This document shows, in pieces, positions 7,661 to 15,505 of a DNA stretch of 20,729 bases (its first letter is position 1; the number at the start of each line of letters is the position of its first letter). The notes under the pieces are model-generated. The model worked only from the letters and a program-made list of their open reading frames with translations, searched no databases and was not told the origin of the DNA. This DNA comes from DATGIQ01 sp035295665 (lineage in GTDB: Bacteria > Planctomycetota > Planctomycetia > Gemmatales > Gemmataceae): assembly GCA_035295665.1 (NCBI GenBank), contig DATGIQ010000055.1, positions 1 through 20,729 on the forward strand, given 5' to 3'. The position numbers were made by a program, and so were the translations under genes.

Positions 7661-10600
7661 CGGGAACGTGTTTTGGATATCCCTCCCAGGCTTCTCAGGT
7701 ATGCGTAGAGGTCCACGATTTCCTGGTCCGAGAGCTTATCCAGCAATCCGGCCGGCATGAGCGACGTCGCGGTGGTCCGGCGGGTCGTAATTTGCGTGTT
7801 CACGAGGCGAACGGTGGTCGTCGGCCCCGTTTGCAGAATCAAGCTATCTACGGCCTCATAGATGACGATGCCCTGATAGACTTTATCGTCGGCCGTGGCG
7901 ACGAGGGTGGTCCGATAGCGTGGAGAGATGTCCAGGCTCGGCTGGATAATGGCCGTGAACAGGTCGCGCCGAGAAAATCGGCCGGCCACACCATGTAAGT
8001 CCGGACCGAGTGCTTGGGCACCGGAATGGCAGGTCGCACAACTGGCCTTCGCAAAAACCGCCCGGCCCGCATCGGCAGCACCGGTCGCCCAATCGAGTTT
8101 CGCCAGGCGCTTGTGCCAGGCATTGACATCGACGCCATCCGCACCGCCGACGCGGTCGGCAAGATCGGGGTAGGCTTTCGTGAACCAGGCGGTCCACGCT
8201 TGCTTGTCGCTCCCAAGGTTTTGTGCCGTGAGCTGCAGGAGAAATTGGCCCAGTTGCTGGCGGAGCCGGTCCGATTCCTTTCCGTCGGGAAGACAGCGCA
8301 GGCACCGCACCAAAGCCAGCACCTGAGCCCCATCCTTCTGCGAGGGGAGTTTTTCGAGAGCCTCCACGGACAGGCCGATCGTCGCCAATTGCGGCGAGCC
8401 GAGACCGTGCAAAAACTTGTCGCGGTCGGCCGGCTCGGGATGGCGCGCCAGCACAGGCAGGATGGCTTCCTCGAGTCCCCCCTGGTCCCACAACCGGCGC
8501 AGCAAGGGCAAGGATTGTTCGGCCGGCACTTCGCTGATCAACTCGACCAACTCCGCCGACCAGGGGAAGTCCTTATCTTTGCGGGCGTGCGTCCAGAATA
8601 TTTCCGCTGCCCGCGGGCGATCAAAACCGGGGCAGCGTGCGAAGAGTGCGTGATCCGGCCGTCCGAACTCAGTCGCGCTCAGAAGGGCGGTATTGAGACT
8701 GGAATCCTTTCGCGCCAATTCAGCATGCAGCTCGGCCACGCGCAAGGGCCAATGTCGATCCCGATTCTGATGCCGCTGGGTAATCTTGCGATCTAGGGCC
8801 AACAGAGCCGCCGCCACTCGCTCCGTCACTTCGGCCGAGCGCGCACCGCGCAGTCGGGCCAGCACAATCAGGTAATGAAGATCCTCAACGGGATCCGAGG
8901 ATCCCATCAGGCGCTGGGCCACACGCGAAATGAGCGCAGGATCCGGGTCTTCGATCATGGCCAACGTGCGGGAAATCTCTCGATCCAGGTCGGCGTTTCC
9001 ACTTGGAAAACTGCTCCGCAGCGAGTCCACAGCTTCCAGGAAGCGTTGCGGGTCGATCGATGGGGGAGGGACAGTTTTTTGTCGCGCGGAATAGCCTTCC
9101 CACACCATTCCCTTTACCGCCGGGGACATCAATCCGCCCAGGGCCAGCTGGATTAGCCGGACCGATGCAAGCCGGACCTCGGTGCTCCGCTCGCTCTGAG
9201 CGAGAAGTCGAGCGGTCACGCCCAAGACCTCGGCCGGTTCCGTCCGCCAATTCGCCAAGCCCCAGGTCGTTTGTTGCAACGGACAGCGTACATCCGCCGT
9301 CAATGCCCTCTGCGCGCTCTTCGAGAGGGAAGCCAGCAAATCAGCAGCCGCCTTACGAACAGTGCGATCCGGGTGGTCCCAATTGGTGCGCACCGCAGTT
9401 CGTAAATCTTCGGAAGCAAATTGCGGTTGAAAACGGCGGAGATCAACTAAGGCGCGCAGCCGTTCCAAGGCATTCGCGCTGCTCGACTGGGCAAGTAAGT
9501 GCCGGAGTCGCTCCGGGCGCCGTTCGGATGTGGCCGGCTTAATTTGCAGCTTGGCCAGGATAGCCGAATCAGTCGAGCGCGTTCCTTGGGGGTAGCGGAT
9601 GCGATAAACGGCGCCACGGGTACCTCGGCCGCCGATCGAGATGTACAGGTCGCCCGTAACGGGATGGACAACCGCAGCCGTGGGAGCGAAGCCATTGTCG
9701 CCCACAGCTTCGAGGAACAGTTCCTTCCGGCAGCGATACGTCGCACCGGACCGGTGGAGGGAAAGGAAATAGACCCGGCCAAAGGTCCAGTCGAGCAGAA
9801 AGAACCCGCCGCGGTAGTGCTCGGGAAATTGCACATGCCTGTAGCAGACCACCCCGGTCGGTGAGCCGCGGCCCAAGGTTCCTACGGGCGCGACGACATC
9901 GCAGAAATACGGCGGAAACCGCCACCACTGAGCCCGTTGCGGGGCCTGCCAACCGTAATGGCCGCCCGGGATCACATGGTAAAACCGCGTCGGTTCATAC
10001 CACGGGAGCGAAACACACCGCTCATTATCGGAGTCGAAGGTGAAGAGCTCGCCGTCCGGATTGAAATCCATGTCATAGGCGTTGCGAAAACCATCGGCCA
10101 CGATTTCGCTGTTTTTCAAGTCGGGCGTGAAGCGCAGCACGCAACCAGCTACCGGTTCTTGAATGGGCGAGCTCGGCATCGTGGCAAATGTCCGATCGAT
10201 CCCCGTCGTGTTCCCGCAGAGCACGTACAGCCAGCCATCGGGTCCACGCTTCACCGCATGAGCGTTGTGCTCGCTGCCGGTATGTATGGCACGAACCAGC
10301 TCGGACGGACCGTCCGCTCTATCGTCACCGTTTGCGTCCCGATAGCGGCGCAAGCCTCCGTCGCCGGTGAAATAGAGGACTGAGCCCTCCCAAAGGAGCC
10401 CCTGTGCCCCATCTTTCGGCCCATCCGCGAACTGGATGGCCCGGTCGGCCCGGCCATCGTTATGGTCGTCTACCAGGATGCGGATGTAGTCGCGCCCCGA
10501 CACCACCACCCGGCCCCGGGGATCGAGCGTCATGCTGAAAATATCATTCGCCAGCTTGCTGTCGGCGAATTCCGTGACTTCGAAACCGGGCGGGACCCGG

Positions 10601-10686
10601 AGGCCGCTTTGGATGTTATCCGCCGCCGCCGGCGCAACCGCCGAGACCGCGACGAGGAGGACAAGCGAACTTCTCGTGCATCGCAT
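7657..10686 (-). CDS. PVC-type exported dehydrogenase with C-terminal CxxCH haem-binding domain
   Basis: Large exported redox protein of 1009 residues. A signal peptide covers about residues 1-22, ending APAAADN. Residues about 25-365 form a sorbosone/glucose-dehydrogenase-like beta-propeller (VPPGFEVTEFA, then HNAHAVKRGPDGWLYVLCGN, then GGHYGWQAPQRAQWWRFPPY). This is the N-terminal domain of planctomycete 'membrane-bound dehydrogenase' proteins. The middle (about 385-840) is alpha-helical with HEAT-like segments. The C-terminus is the planctomycete haem-binding domain: CATCH (Cys883, Cys886, His887) with Met977 in LMPAGLLDKLSDQEIVDLYAYL as candidate distal ligand. It probably oxidises a sugar or polyol in the periplasm and passes electrons to the cytochrome; the substrate is unknown. 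It follows the formylglycine-generating-enzyme gene by 33 bases and is likely co-transcribed with it. The last residues (GGISKTRSR) overlap the adjacent coding remnant. Confidence 0.9.
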   Translation of the reverse strand: MRCTRSSLVLLVAVSAVAPAAADNIQSGLRVPPGFEVTEFADSKLANDIFSMTLDPRGRVVVSGRDYIRILVDDHNDGRADRAIQFADGPKDGAQGLLWEGSVLYFTGDGGLRRYRDANGDDRADGPSELVRAIHTGSEHNAHAVKRGPDGWLYVLCGNTTGIDRTFATMPSSPIQEPVAGCVLRFTPDLKNSEIVADGFRNAYDMDFNPDGELFTFDSDNERCVSLPWYEPTRFYHVIPGGHYGWQAPQRAQWWRFPPYFCDVVAPVGTLGRGSPTGVVCYRHVQFPEHYRGGFFLLDWTFGRVYFLSLHRSGATYRCRKELFLEAVGDNGFAPTAAVVHPVTGDLYISIGGRGTRGAVYRIRYPQGTRSTDSAILAKLQIKPATSERRPERLRHLLAQSSSANALERLRALVDLRRFQPQFASEDLRTAVRTNWDHPDRTVRKAAADLLASLSKSAQRALTADVRCPLQQTTWGLANWRTEPAEVLGVTARLLAQSERSTEVRLASVRLIQLALGGLMSPAVKGMVWEGYSARQKTVPPPSIDPQRFLEAVDSLRSSFPSGNADLDREISRTLAMIEDPDPALISRVAQRLMGSSDPVEDLHYLIVLARLRGARSAEVTERVAAALLALDRKITQRHQNRDRHWPLRVAELHAELARKDSSLNTALLSATEFGRPDHALFARCPGFDRPRAAEIFWTHARKDKDFPWSAELVELISEVPAEQSLPLLRRLWDQGGLEEAILPVLARHPEPADRDKFLHGLGSPQLATIGLSVEALEKLPSQKDGAQVLALVRCLRCLPDGKESDRLRQQLGQFLLQLTAQNLGSDKQAWTAWFTKAYPDLADRVGGADGVDVNAWHKRLAKLDWATGAADAGRAVFAKASCATCHSGAQALGPDLHGVAGRFSRRDLFTAIIQPSLDISPRYRTTLVATADDKVYQGIVIYEAVDSLILQTGPTTTVRLVNTQITTRRTTATSLMPAGLLDKLSDQEIVDLYAYLRSLGGISKTRSR

Positions 10687-10719
10687 CGATCAATCCATCC
10701 GGGCAGGAAGGAGGCGCAA

Positions 10720-11784
10720 TCACTTGGGCGAGCGGGCGCAACGAAAGCCGATGTGCGACGCCGCGCTGCCCGGTTCCCCTTTGCCGCGAGCACCCGGCCG
10801 ATAGCGGACACAGTAGACATCGCTGCATAGAAACGAGCCGCCCCGCTGCACGCGCTTGGGAAGGTCCGGTTCGTTCGGATCATAGCTCGAATTGGGGCCT
10901 CGCGGGTTCTGCGCAGGGCTCACCGCATAATAATCGGGCCGATACCAATCGGCGCACCATTCCCAAACATTGCCGGCCATATCGAACAACCCAAACCCAT
11001 TGGCCGGATACGAACCGACGGGGGCGGTTCGCTCGAAGCCGTCCTCCCGCGTATTCACGCGGGGAAAATCTCCTTGCCAAATATTGGCTTGCCATTTGCC
11101 GCCCGGCAGGAGATCGTCGCCCCAACAGTACCGTTTCTGTTCGAGTCCGCCGCGGGCCGCGTACTCCCACTCCGCCTCGGTTGGCAGCCGTTTACCGGCC
11201 CACTGCGCGTAGGCTTGGGCATCGTGCCAACAAATCTGCACTACGGGATGTTGCTCCTTTCCCTCGATGGTGCTGCCGGGTCCTTCCGGATGGCGCCAAT
11301 TGGCCCCGGGGACCCAACGCCACCAGCTCAAGGGCCGGTCCAGAGAAACGTCCTTATCCGGCGGCGTGAAGACGATCGAGCCGGGCACGAGCTTTTCGGC
11401 CGGGACCTCGGGAAACTCCCGCGGATCCGGCGGACGCTCCGCCACGGTAACGTAGCCCGTGGCATCCACAAACCGCGCGAATTGGGCGTTGGTCACTTCC
11501 GTGCGGTCCATCCAGAAGCCGTCCACGTAGACTTTGTGGACGGGGCGTGCATCCGGGAAGAGTCCCTCCGAATCACCCATCGGAAATTCACCGGTGGGGA
11601 TCCACACCATGTCTTGCGGCGTGGAGGGAAAGACATCGAAGAGCGTGACAGCCAGCCCCGCCAACAAGACGCCCACCAAGGTGCCCACGAGGATACGATG
11701 CCGCTTGCGTCCGTTCCCGGCAGACGTTGCAGCCGTGCTGGGATCCGGATTGGCCCTGGGCGAACTTCCACGAGAATTATGCAT
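10720..11784 (-). CDS. Membrane-anchored formylglycine-generating enzyme (SUMF1/FGE family)
   Basis: FGE converts a cysteine in the CxPxR motif of sulfatases to catalytic formylglycine. From the ATG at 11784 the protein has 354 residues. A single transmembrane anchor lies at about residues 31-49, and the FGE domain runs from about 58 to 354. Family marks include VWIPTGEFPMGDSEG, MDRTEVTNAQFARFV, LPTEAEWEYAARGG, GNVWEWCADWY and a C-terminal GFRCARS. RGGSFLCSDVYCVRYR holds Cys320 and Cys325 in the C-x4-C spacing of the copper-binding catalytic pair of bona fide FGE; most EgtB-like and other SUMF1 relatives lack this pair. The frame is open further upstream, to 11982, with in-frame ATGs at 11826 and 11982. 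I prefer 11784 because the longer forms would overlap the divergent gene or its promoter, and because a partial AAGAG precedes it. No sulfatase is encoded in the window. Confidence 0.87.
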   Translation of the reverse strand: MHNSRGSSPRANPDPSTAATSAGNGRKRHRILVGTLVGVLLAGLAVTLFDVFPSTPQDMVWIPTGEFPMGDSEGLFPDARPVHKVYVDGFWMDRTEVTNAQFARFVDATGYVTVAERPPDPREFPEVPAEKLVPGSIVFTPPDKDVSLDRPLSWWRWVPGANWRHPEGPGSTIEGKEQHPVVQICWHDAQAYAQWAGKRLPTEAEWEYAARGGLEQKRYCWGDDLLPGGKWQANIWQGDFPRVNTREDGFERTAPVGSYPANGFGLFDMAGNVWEWCADWYRPDYYAVSPAQNPRGPNSSYDPNEPDLPKRVQRGGSFLCSDVYCVRYRPGARGKGEPGSAASHIGFRCARSPK

Positions 11785-11816
11785 TGGGTCACTCTTGAGG
11801 CGGGTCCTTTCTTGTG

Positions 11817-11826
11817 ATGATATCAT
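11817..11826. promoter_or_regulatory. Palindrome in the divergent promoter region
   Basis: ATGATATCAT is a perfect 10-base palindrome between the divergent FGE and ceramidase-like genes. It contains a -10-like TATCAT (five of six consensus) on each strand, at 11821-11826 (plus) and 11817-11822 (minus). Leaders of about 20 bases (plus) and 26 bases (minus) would result, consistent with starts at 11854 and 11784. The -35 regions are weak (TTGAGG lies 20 bases from the plus-strand hexamer). It may be overlapping back-to-back promoters or an operator. Confidence 0.3.
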
Positions 11827-11842
11827 ATGGTCGCCGCGTTCT

Positions 11843-11847
11843 GGAGG
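11843..11847 (+). promoter_or_regulatory. Shine-Dalgarno of the ceramidase-like gene
   Basis: GGAGG lies six bases before the ATG at 11854 and fixes that start. It is one of the clearest ribosome binding sites in the window. Confidence 0.75.
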
Positions 11848-11853
11848 TAAATC

Positions 11854-13248
11854 ATGCATCGCTGGCTTGCTCTGTGCTTGTGTCTGTTTCCTGTTGCTGG
11901 CAGCCCTACGGCCAACGCTTCGGAGCGCACCGCCGCCGGTTGGAAGGCGGGGTTCGCCAAGATCATCATCACGCCGCAGCATCTCATGTGGATGTCGGGC
12001 TATGGCGCTCGGACAAAACCGGCCGAGGGGAAGCTGCAGGATTTATGGGCCAAGGCTTTGGTGTTGGAGGATCCGAATGGCCGGCGCGGGGTCCTCGTGA
12101 CCATGGACCTCGTGGGGATTCCGCGCGATCTGTCCGTCGCCGTCTGTAAAGCACTCCATGCGGAGTACCGTTTGCCGCGCGAAGCAATCCTCCTCTCGGT
12201 CTCGCACACCCACACCGGGCCGGTGATCCAGCACAACCTGGATGACATGTTCGACCTGGATGAGATTCAGCGCAAGCTCATCCGCGAATACACGCAATCG
12301 CTCCAAGAAAAGCTGATCGCTCTGGTCGGTGATGCACTTCGTCAGCTTGCGCCGGCCCAGCTCGCTTGGGGAAATGGCCAGGCAACATTTGCCGTTAATC
12401 GCCGCAACAACAAGGAAGCGGACGTGCCGCAGCTTCGCGCCACTAGCCAGCTCAAGGGGCCGGTCGATCACGACGTGCCGGTGCTCGCCGTCCGTGATGC
12501 AGACGGGAAGCTCCGGGCAATTGTGTGTGGCTACGCTTGCCATGCGACGGTGCTTAGCTTCTACCAGTGGTCCGGCGATTACCCGGGTTTTGCCCAGATC
12601 GAGCTTCAAAAACGGCATTCGGGAGCAATAGCAATGTTCTGGGCCGGCTGCGGCGGCGATCAAAATCCCTTGCCGCGCCGCGCTGTTGCCCAAGCCGAAG
12701 AATATGGCCGTCAGTTGGCCAACGCTGTCGATGCAGTGCTGAACAAGCCGATGACACCCATCACCGGTGACCTGGCGACTTCGTACACCGAAATTGCTTT
12801 GCCGTTTGGCGTGCTGCCGACCCGTGAACAGTTGGTCAAGGACTCGGCCGACAAGAACCGCGCCGTGGCGGCCCGGGCCAGGCATTTGCTCGAGGAACTG
12901 GACCGGGACGCTTCGTTGCACCGAACCTATCCGTATCCCGTCCAGGCATGGCAGCTGGGGCCGAAGCTCACGTTCGTAGCCCTGGGCGGCGAAGTGGTGG
13001 TTGACTATTCGCTGCGGCTGAAGAAGGAGCTGGGTGCCGACCGAACGTGGGTCGCCGGTTACACCAACGATGTGATGGCGTACATTCCCTCGCTGCGCGT
13101 GCTGAAGGAAGGCGGCTACGAAGGCGGTGGAGCGATGGTTTACTATGGTCTGCCCGCTCCGTGGGGACCGCGCATTGAGGAATTGATCATCACGGCGGTT
13201 CACGAGCAGGTAAAGAAGGTGCGAGGAAAAACCAGCGGCGGCTCATAG
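11854..13248 (+). CDS. Neutral/alkaline ceramidase-like hydrolase (N-terminal catalytic domain only)
   Basis: Predicted exported zinc hydrolase of 464 residues. A signal peptide spans about residues 1-22 (hydrophobic core LALCLCLFPVAG). The remainder matches the neutral/alkaline non-lysosomal ceramidase N-terminal domain: AGFAKIIITP near the start, MSGYGAR, SHTHTGP (117-123, zinc-ligand histidine region), VNRR (181-184), CGYACHATVL (225-234, second zinc histidine), GCGGDQNP (265-272), and the GGEVVVDY and YTNDVMAYIP regions that hold the Glu and Tyr ligands in characterised ceramidases. It lacks the C-terminal immunoglobulin-like domain of classical ceramidases, which run to roughly 650-750 residues. 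Such single-domain forms are common in Planctomycetes, and their substrate, an amide-linked lipid or something else, is not established. It is divergent from the FGE gene and convergent with the oxidoreductase gene. Confidence 0.87.
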   Translation: MHRWLALCLCLFPVAGSPTANASERTAAGWKAGFAKIIITPQHLMWMSGYGARTKPAEGKLQDLWAKALVLEDPNGRRGVLVTMDLVGIPRDLSVAVCKALHAEYRLPREAILLSVSHTHTGPVIQHNLDDMFDLDEIQRKLIREYTQSLQEKLIALVGDALRQLAPAQLAWGNGQATFAVNRRNNKEADVPQLRATSQLKGPVDHDVPVLAVRDADGKLRAIVCGYACHATVLSFYQWSGDYPGFAQIELQKRHSGAIAMFWAGCGGDQNPLPRRAVAQAEEYGRQLANAVDAVLNKPMTPITGDLATSYTEIALPFGVLPTREQLVKDSADKNRAVAARARHLLEELDRDASLHRTYPYPVQAWQLGPKLTFVALGGEVVVDYSLRLKKELGADRTWVAGYTNDVMAYIPSLRVLKEGGYEGGGAMVYYGLPAPWGPRIEELIITAVHEQVKKVRGKTSGGS

Positions 13249-13274
13249 AACCGTGCGGTCCTGCGAGCCGCCGC
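13227..13274 (-). terminator. Rho-independent terminator of the Gfo/Idh/MocA gene
   Basis: A perfect 10-base inverted repeat, GCGGCGGCTC (13235-13244) with GAGCCGCCGC (13265-13274), surrounds a 20-base loop that can form an inner ACCG/CGGT pairing. Read on the minus strand, the stem is followed after three bases by TTTTT (13231-13227), so it should stop transcription from the oxidoreductase gene. It overlaps the last codons and TAG stop of the convergent ceramidase-like gene. On the plus strand no T-run follows, so termination in that direction is less certain. Confidence 0.65.
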
Positions 13275-13285
13275 CAATCCCAAAC

Positions 13286-14755
13286 TCAAATCTTGTCCGG
13301 TACCGCAAAGGGCTTGCGGTAATTCCGGGTTAGCAGTTTGTTGGCCTCGTTGTCGCCGACCACGGATTCCGCGCCGGCATCTATCGTCAGCTTGCGGCCA
13401 AGCTGGTACTTGCTCTCAGAGAGGTGTACCTTGTTCTCCTTCAGATACTCCTCCATGCGGGCCAGCGTTTCGTACGCTTCCTTGTTGTCACCGAACGCCT
13501 TGGTGGCCGGGTTAAACGGCACTTGCTCGCCCAGGCGGTACGAGGCGTTGGCCAGGTGGATGAGCGCTGCGGAGTAGTGCCCTTCCAGGATCGGGGCCGC
13601 CAGGTCCTCCATCTTCCGGCTGCGGACAGCAGCGATGAAGTTGGCGAAGTGGTTACCACCGCGTCCACCCCGCCGGCCGTTGCCGTCTCCTGCGAAGAGC
13701 GGTTCCCCCTTGTCGCTTCCCTTCGGATAGAATCGGCCGCCGGCGATCGTGCCGGCTTCCAGGTGGAAAATATTGCCCACCTTTTGGCCCTGGTACGCCT
13801 TGCTCGGCAGTCCCCGCACTTCGAAGATCAGTTGGGTCTCGCCGTAATCGAAGATGGCGATTTGGCTGCTGGCGGTCTGGCCCTGGTCCGGCTGTTTATG
13901 GCCGAGCCGTCCGCCCAGGCTCAGCACGCTCCGCGGCAGCGTCGCCCCGGGGATCGCCCACCGGGCCTTGTCGATTTCGTGGACCCCCTGGTTGCCGATG
14001 TCGCCGTTGCCGAAGTCCCAGAACCAGTGCCAGCGGTAATGCACTAGATTATCGTGGTAAGGCTGCTCCTTGGCTGGCCCAAGCCACAGATTGAAATCCA
14101 GCTCTTGCGGCGGCGGCTTGGGAGGCTGGTAACCGATCGAAGCACGTGTGCTGCGCGGATCGCCCAGGCCGTCCTTGTAGCATAGGCCACGCGATACGAG
14201 TAGTTTGCCGAACTTGCCTGATTTGATTGCCTCCAGGACGCGGGGGATTTCCGGGCTGCTACGGCTTTGCGTGCCATGCTGGACGATACGGCCATATTTC
14301 TTGGCCGCCTCGACGGCGATCCGGCCCTCGTGGATATTGTGGCTACACGGCTTCTCCACGTAGACATCCTTCCCTGCCTGGCAGGCCCAGATCGTTATGA
14401 GGGCGTGCCAATGGTTGGGGGTGGCAATCGAAATCGCATCGAGGTTCTTATCTTCCAAAGCGACACGGACATCCTTGATCACTTGCGGAGCTTTGCCGCC
14501 TTTCGTGCCGGCCTGCTTGAGCCGGCGGGCATAGGTGCGGGTATCGGGATCGATCAGGTACGTAATCTCGACGCCGTCCATGCGCGTCCACTCACCGACA
14601 TGCGCCCCGCCCCGGCCGTTGATGCCGGCGACGGCGATGTGGATGGTATCATTGGCTCCCAAGACACGACCCGAGGATTTGGTTCCGGCAATCGTGATGG
14701 AAGCGGCCGCGGCGAGCGTGTTTTTCAAGAAGCTGCGACGAGTGGGATGAGGCAT
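13286..14755 (-). CDS. Tat-exported Gfo/Idh/MocA-family oxidoreductase
   Basis: NAD(P)-dependent sugar or inositol dehydrogenase family, 489 residues. A twin-arginine signal, RRSFLKN at residues 6-12, is followed by an Ala-rich hydrophobic stretch to about 24. The Rossmann nucleotide-binding loop is IAVAGINGRGGAHV (about 40-53). The substrate-domain hallmark EKPCSHN holds the conserved Lys135. Later family regions are WFWDFGNGDIGNQGVHEIDKARWA and a C-terminal alpha/beta fold. The ATG at 14755 has AAAGGA (14762-14767) six bases upstream. It lies downstream of the phosphatase gene across 162 bases with a structured leader, so it may be separately transcribed. Exported members like this are numerous in Planctomycetes, with few known substrates. 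In the periplasm such proteins are thought to depend on a pre-bound cofactor acquired before Tat export. Confidence 0.92.
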   Translation of the reverse strand: MPHPTRRSFLKNTLAAAASITIAGTKSSGRVLGANDTIHIAVAGINGRGGAHVGEWTRMDGVEITYLIDPDTRTYARRLKQAGTKGGKAPQVIKDVRVALEDKNLDAISIATPNHWHALITIWACQAGKDVYVEKPCSHNIHEGRIAVEAAKKYGRIVQHGTQSRSSPEIPRVLEAIKSGKFGKLLVSRGLCYKDGLGDPRSTRASIGYQPPKPPPQELDFNLWLGPAKEQPYHDNLVHYRWHWFWDFGNGDIGNQGVHEIDKARWAIPGATLPRSVLSLGGRLGHKQPDQGQTASSQIAIFDYGETQLIFEVRGLPSKAYQGQKVGNIFHLEAGTIAGGRFYPKGSDKGEPLFAGDGNGRRGGRGGNHFANFIAAVRSRKMEDLAAPILEGHYSAALIHLANASYRLGEQVPFNPATKAFGDNKEAYETLARMEEYLKENKVHLSESKYQLGRKLTIDAGAESVVGDNEANKLLTRNYRKPFAVPDKI

Positions 14756-14761
14756 TGGTGG

Positions 14762-14767
14762 TCCTTT
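14762..14767 (-). promoter_or_regulatory. Shine-Dalgarno of the oxidoreductase gene
   Basis: Read on the minus strand, AAAGGA precedes the ATG at 14755 by six bases and supports that start, which also gives a complete Tat signal. Confidence 0.6.
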
Positions 14768-14835
14768 CGATGGAAGAAGACGCTTCGGCCATTCGCGATG
14801 GTGTGCGGACTTGGATCAGGAATACTGGTCGTGGG

Positions 14836-14911
14836 CGAGCCCGGAGGACAAGATAGGATAACACACGGGGATGGCTGCACACAAGCCATCGGCAAGGTTT
14901 TGGCGGGCTCG
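14836..14911. other. Nested inverted repeats between phosphatase and oxidoreductase genes
   Basis: An inner hairpin pairs GATGGCT (14870-14876) with AGCCATC (14884-14890) across a 7-base loop. It is enclosed by an outer 8-base inverted repeat, CGAGCCCG (14836-14843) with CGGGCTCG (14904-14911). No T-run follows on either strand, so it is not a standard intrinsic terminator. It could be a structured leader of the oxidoreductase mRNA or a transcript-end structure for the phosphatase gene. Confidence 0.35.
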
Positions 14912-14917
14912 AACGGT

Positions 14918-15496
14918 CTAGCGTTTCCAGCGCGGCCGATATTGTTCCAGGTACCCAAGTAGGTCCCACTCATCGTCGAGGTCTCGGTAACCACAGGCCC
15001 GCATTTCGGCAATCGCTTGCTCGTTGGTCCAGTGTTCGTATTCCATGCGGTACACCGCGCAATAGGCACCTGTCCGGTGGATGCCGCCGAAGCAATGGAT
15101 CAGTACGGGATAATTGCTCGGATCATCCATGATGGCCCGGAAACGCTGCACCCCTTCCTCGGCCGGAACGGAACCGTCGGGAGCCCACCAGGTGCGCGGA
15201 GAAATCCGGCAGTAGCGGATTCCGGCTGCGTTGCAAAAATCCTCTTCGCGATAGTCCGGCGGCGCCCCATCGGGGTAGGCGGCGTCGCGGAGGGTAATGA
15301 CGGTTTTGATGCCGTAGTCGTGCTCGGCGGTTTTCAGGCCCGTAAGCGTCATTTGGCCACTACGATACAGCACGCCGCTGCGAACGGCGTGAAAGTTGCG
15401 CGTCTGTGATTGGCGGTAATGGGAATAGCCGAACGGACATCCAACTATAATTCCAGCGATCACCAGACCCAAGAAGGGCGGCAAGATACGTGGCAT
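14918..15496 (-). CDS. Membrane-anchored dual-specificity-type protein phosphatase
   Basis: Cysteine-dependent phosphatase of 192 residues. An N-terminal hydrophobic anchor (about 5-24) precedes a DSP/PTP domain. LYRSGQMT (43-50) and the KTVITLRD strand (64-71) are typical of small DSP-fold enzymes. The signature loop HCFGGIHRTG (134-143) gives nucleophile Cys135 and phosphate-binding Arg141 in the C-x5-R arrangement. A TTG start at 15517 is possible, but the ATG at 15496 has GGAGG nine bases upstream, so I use the ATG. The substrate could be phosphotyrosine, phosphoserine/threonine or a phosphoinositide or sugar phosphate; the sequence does not decide. The gene follows the multi-pass membrane protein gene by about 136 bases on the same strand and may share its transcript. 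Confidence 0.85.
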   Translation of the reverse strand: MPRILPPFLGLVIAGIIVGCPFGYSHYRQSQTRNFHAVRSGVLYRSGQMTLTGLKTAEHDYGIKTVITLRDAAYPDGAPPDYREEDFCNAAGIRYCRISPRTWWAPDGSVPAEEGVQRFRAIMDDPSNYPVLIHCFGGIHRTGAYCAVYRMEYEHWTNEQAIAEMRACGYRDLDDEWDLLGYLEQYRPRWKR

Positions 15497-15505
15497 GTGG
15501 CAAGG

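Noticed and set aside
12043..13203. Minus-strand frame of 386 codons opposite the ceramidase-like gene
   Set aside because: It results from the high GC3 of the real gene on the plus strand; its product has no recognisable domain while the plus-strand product is a clear family member.
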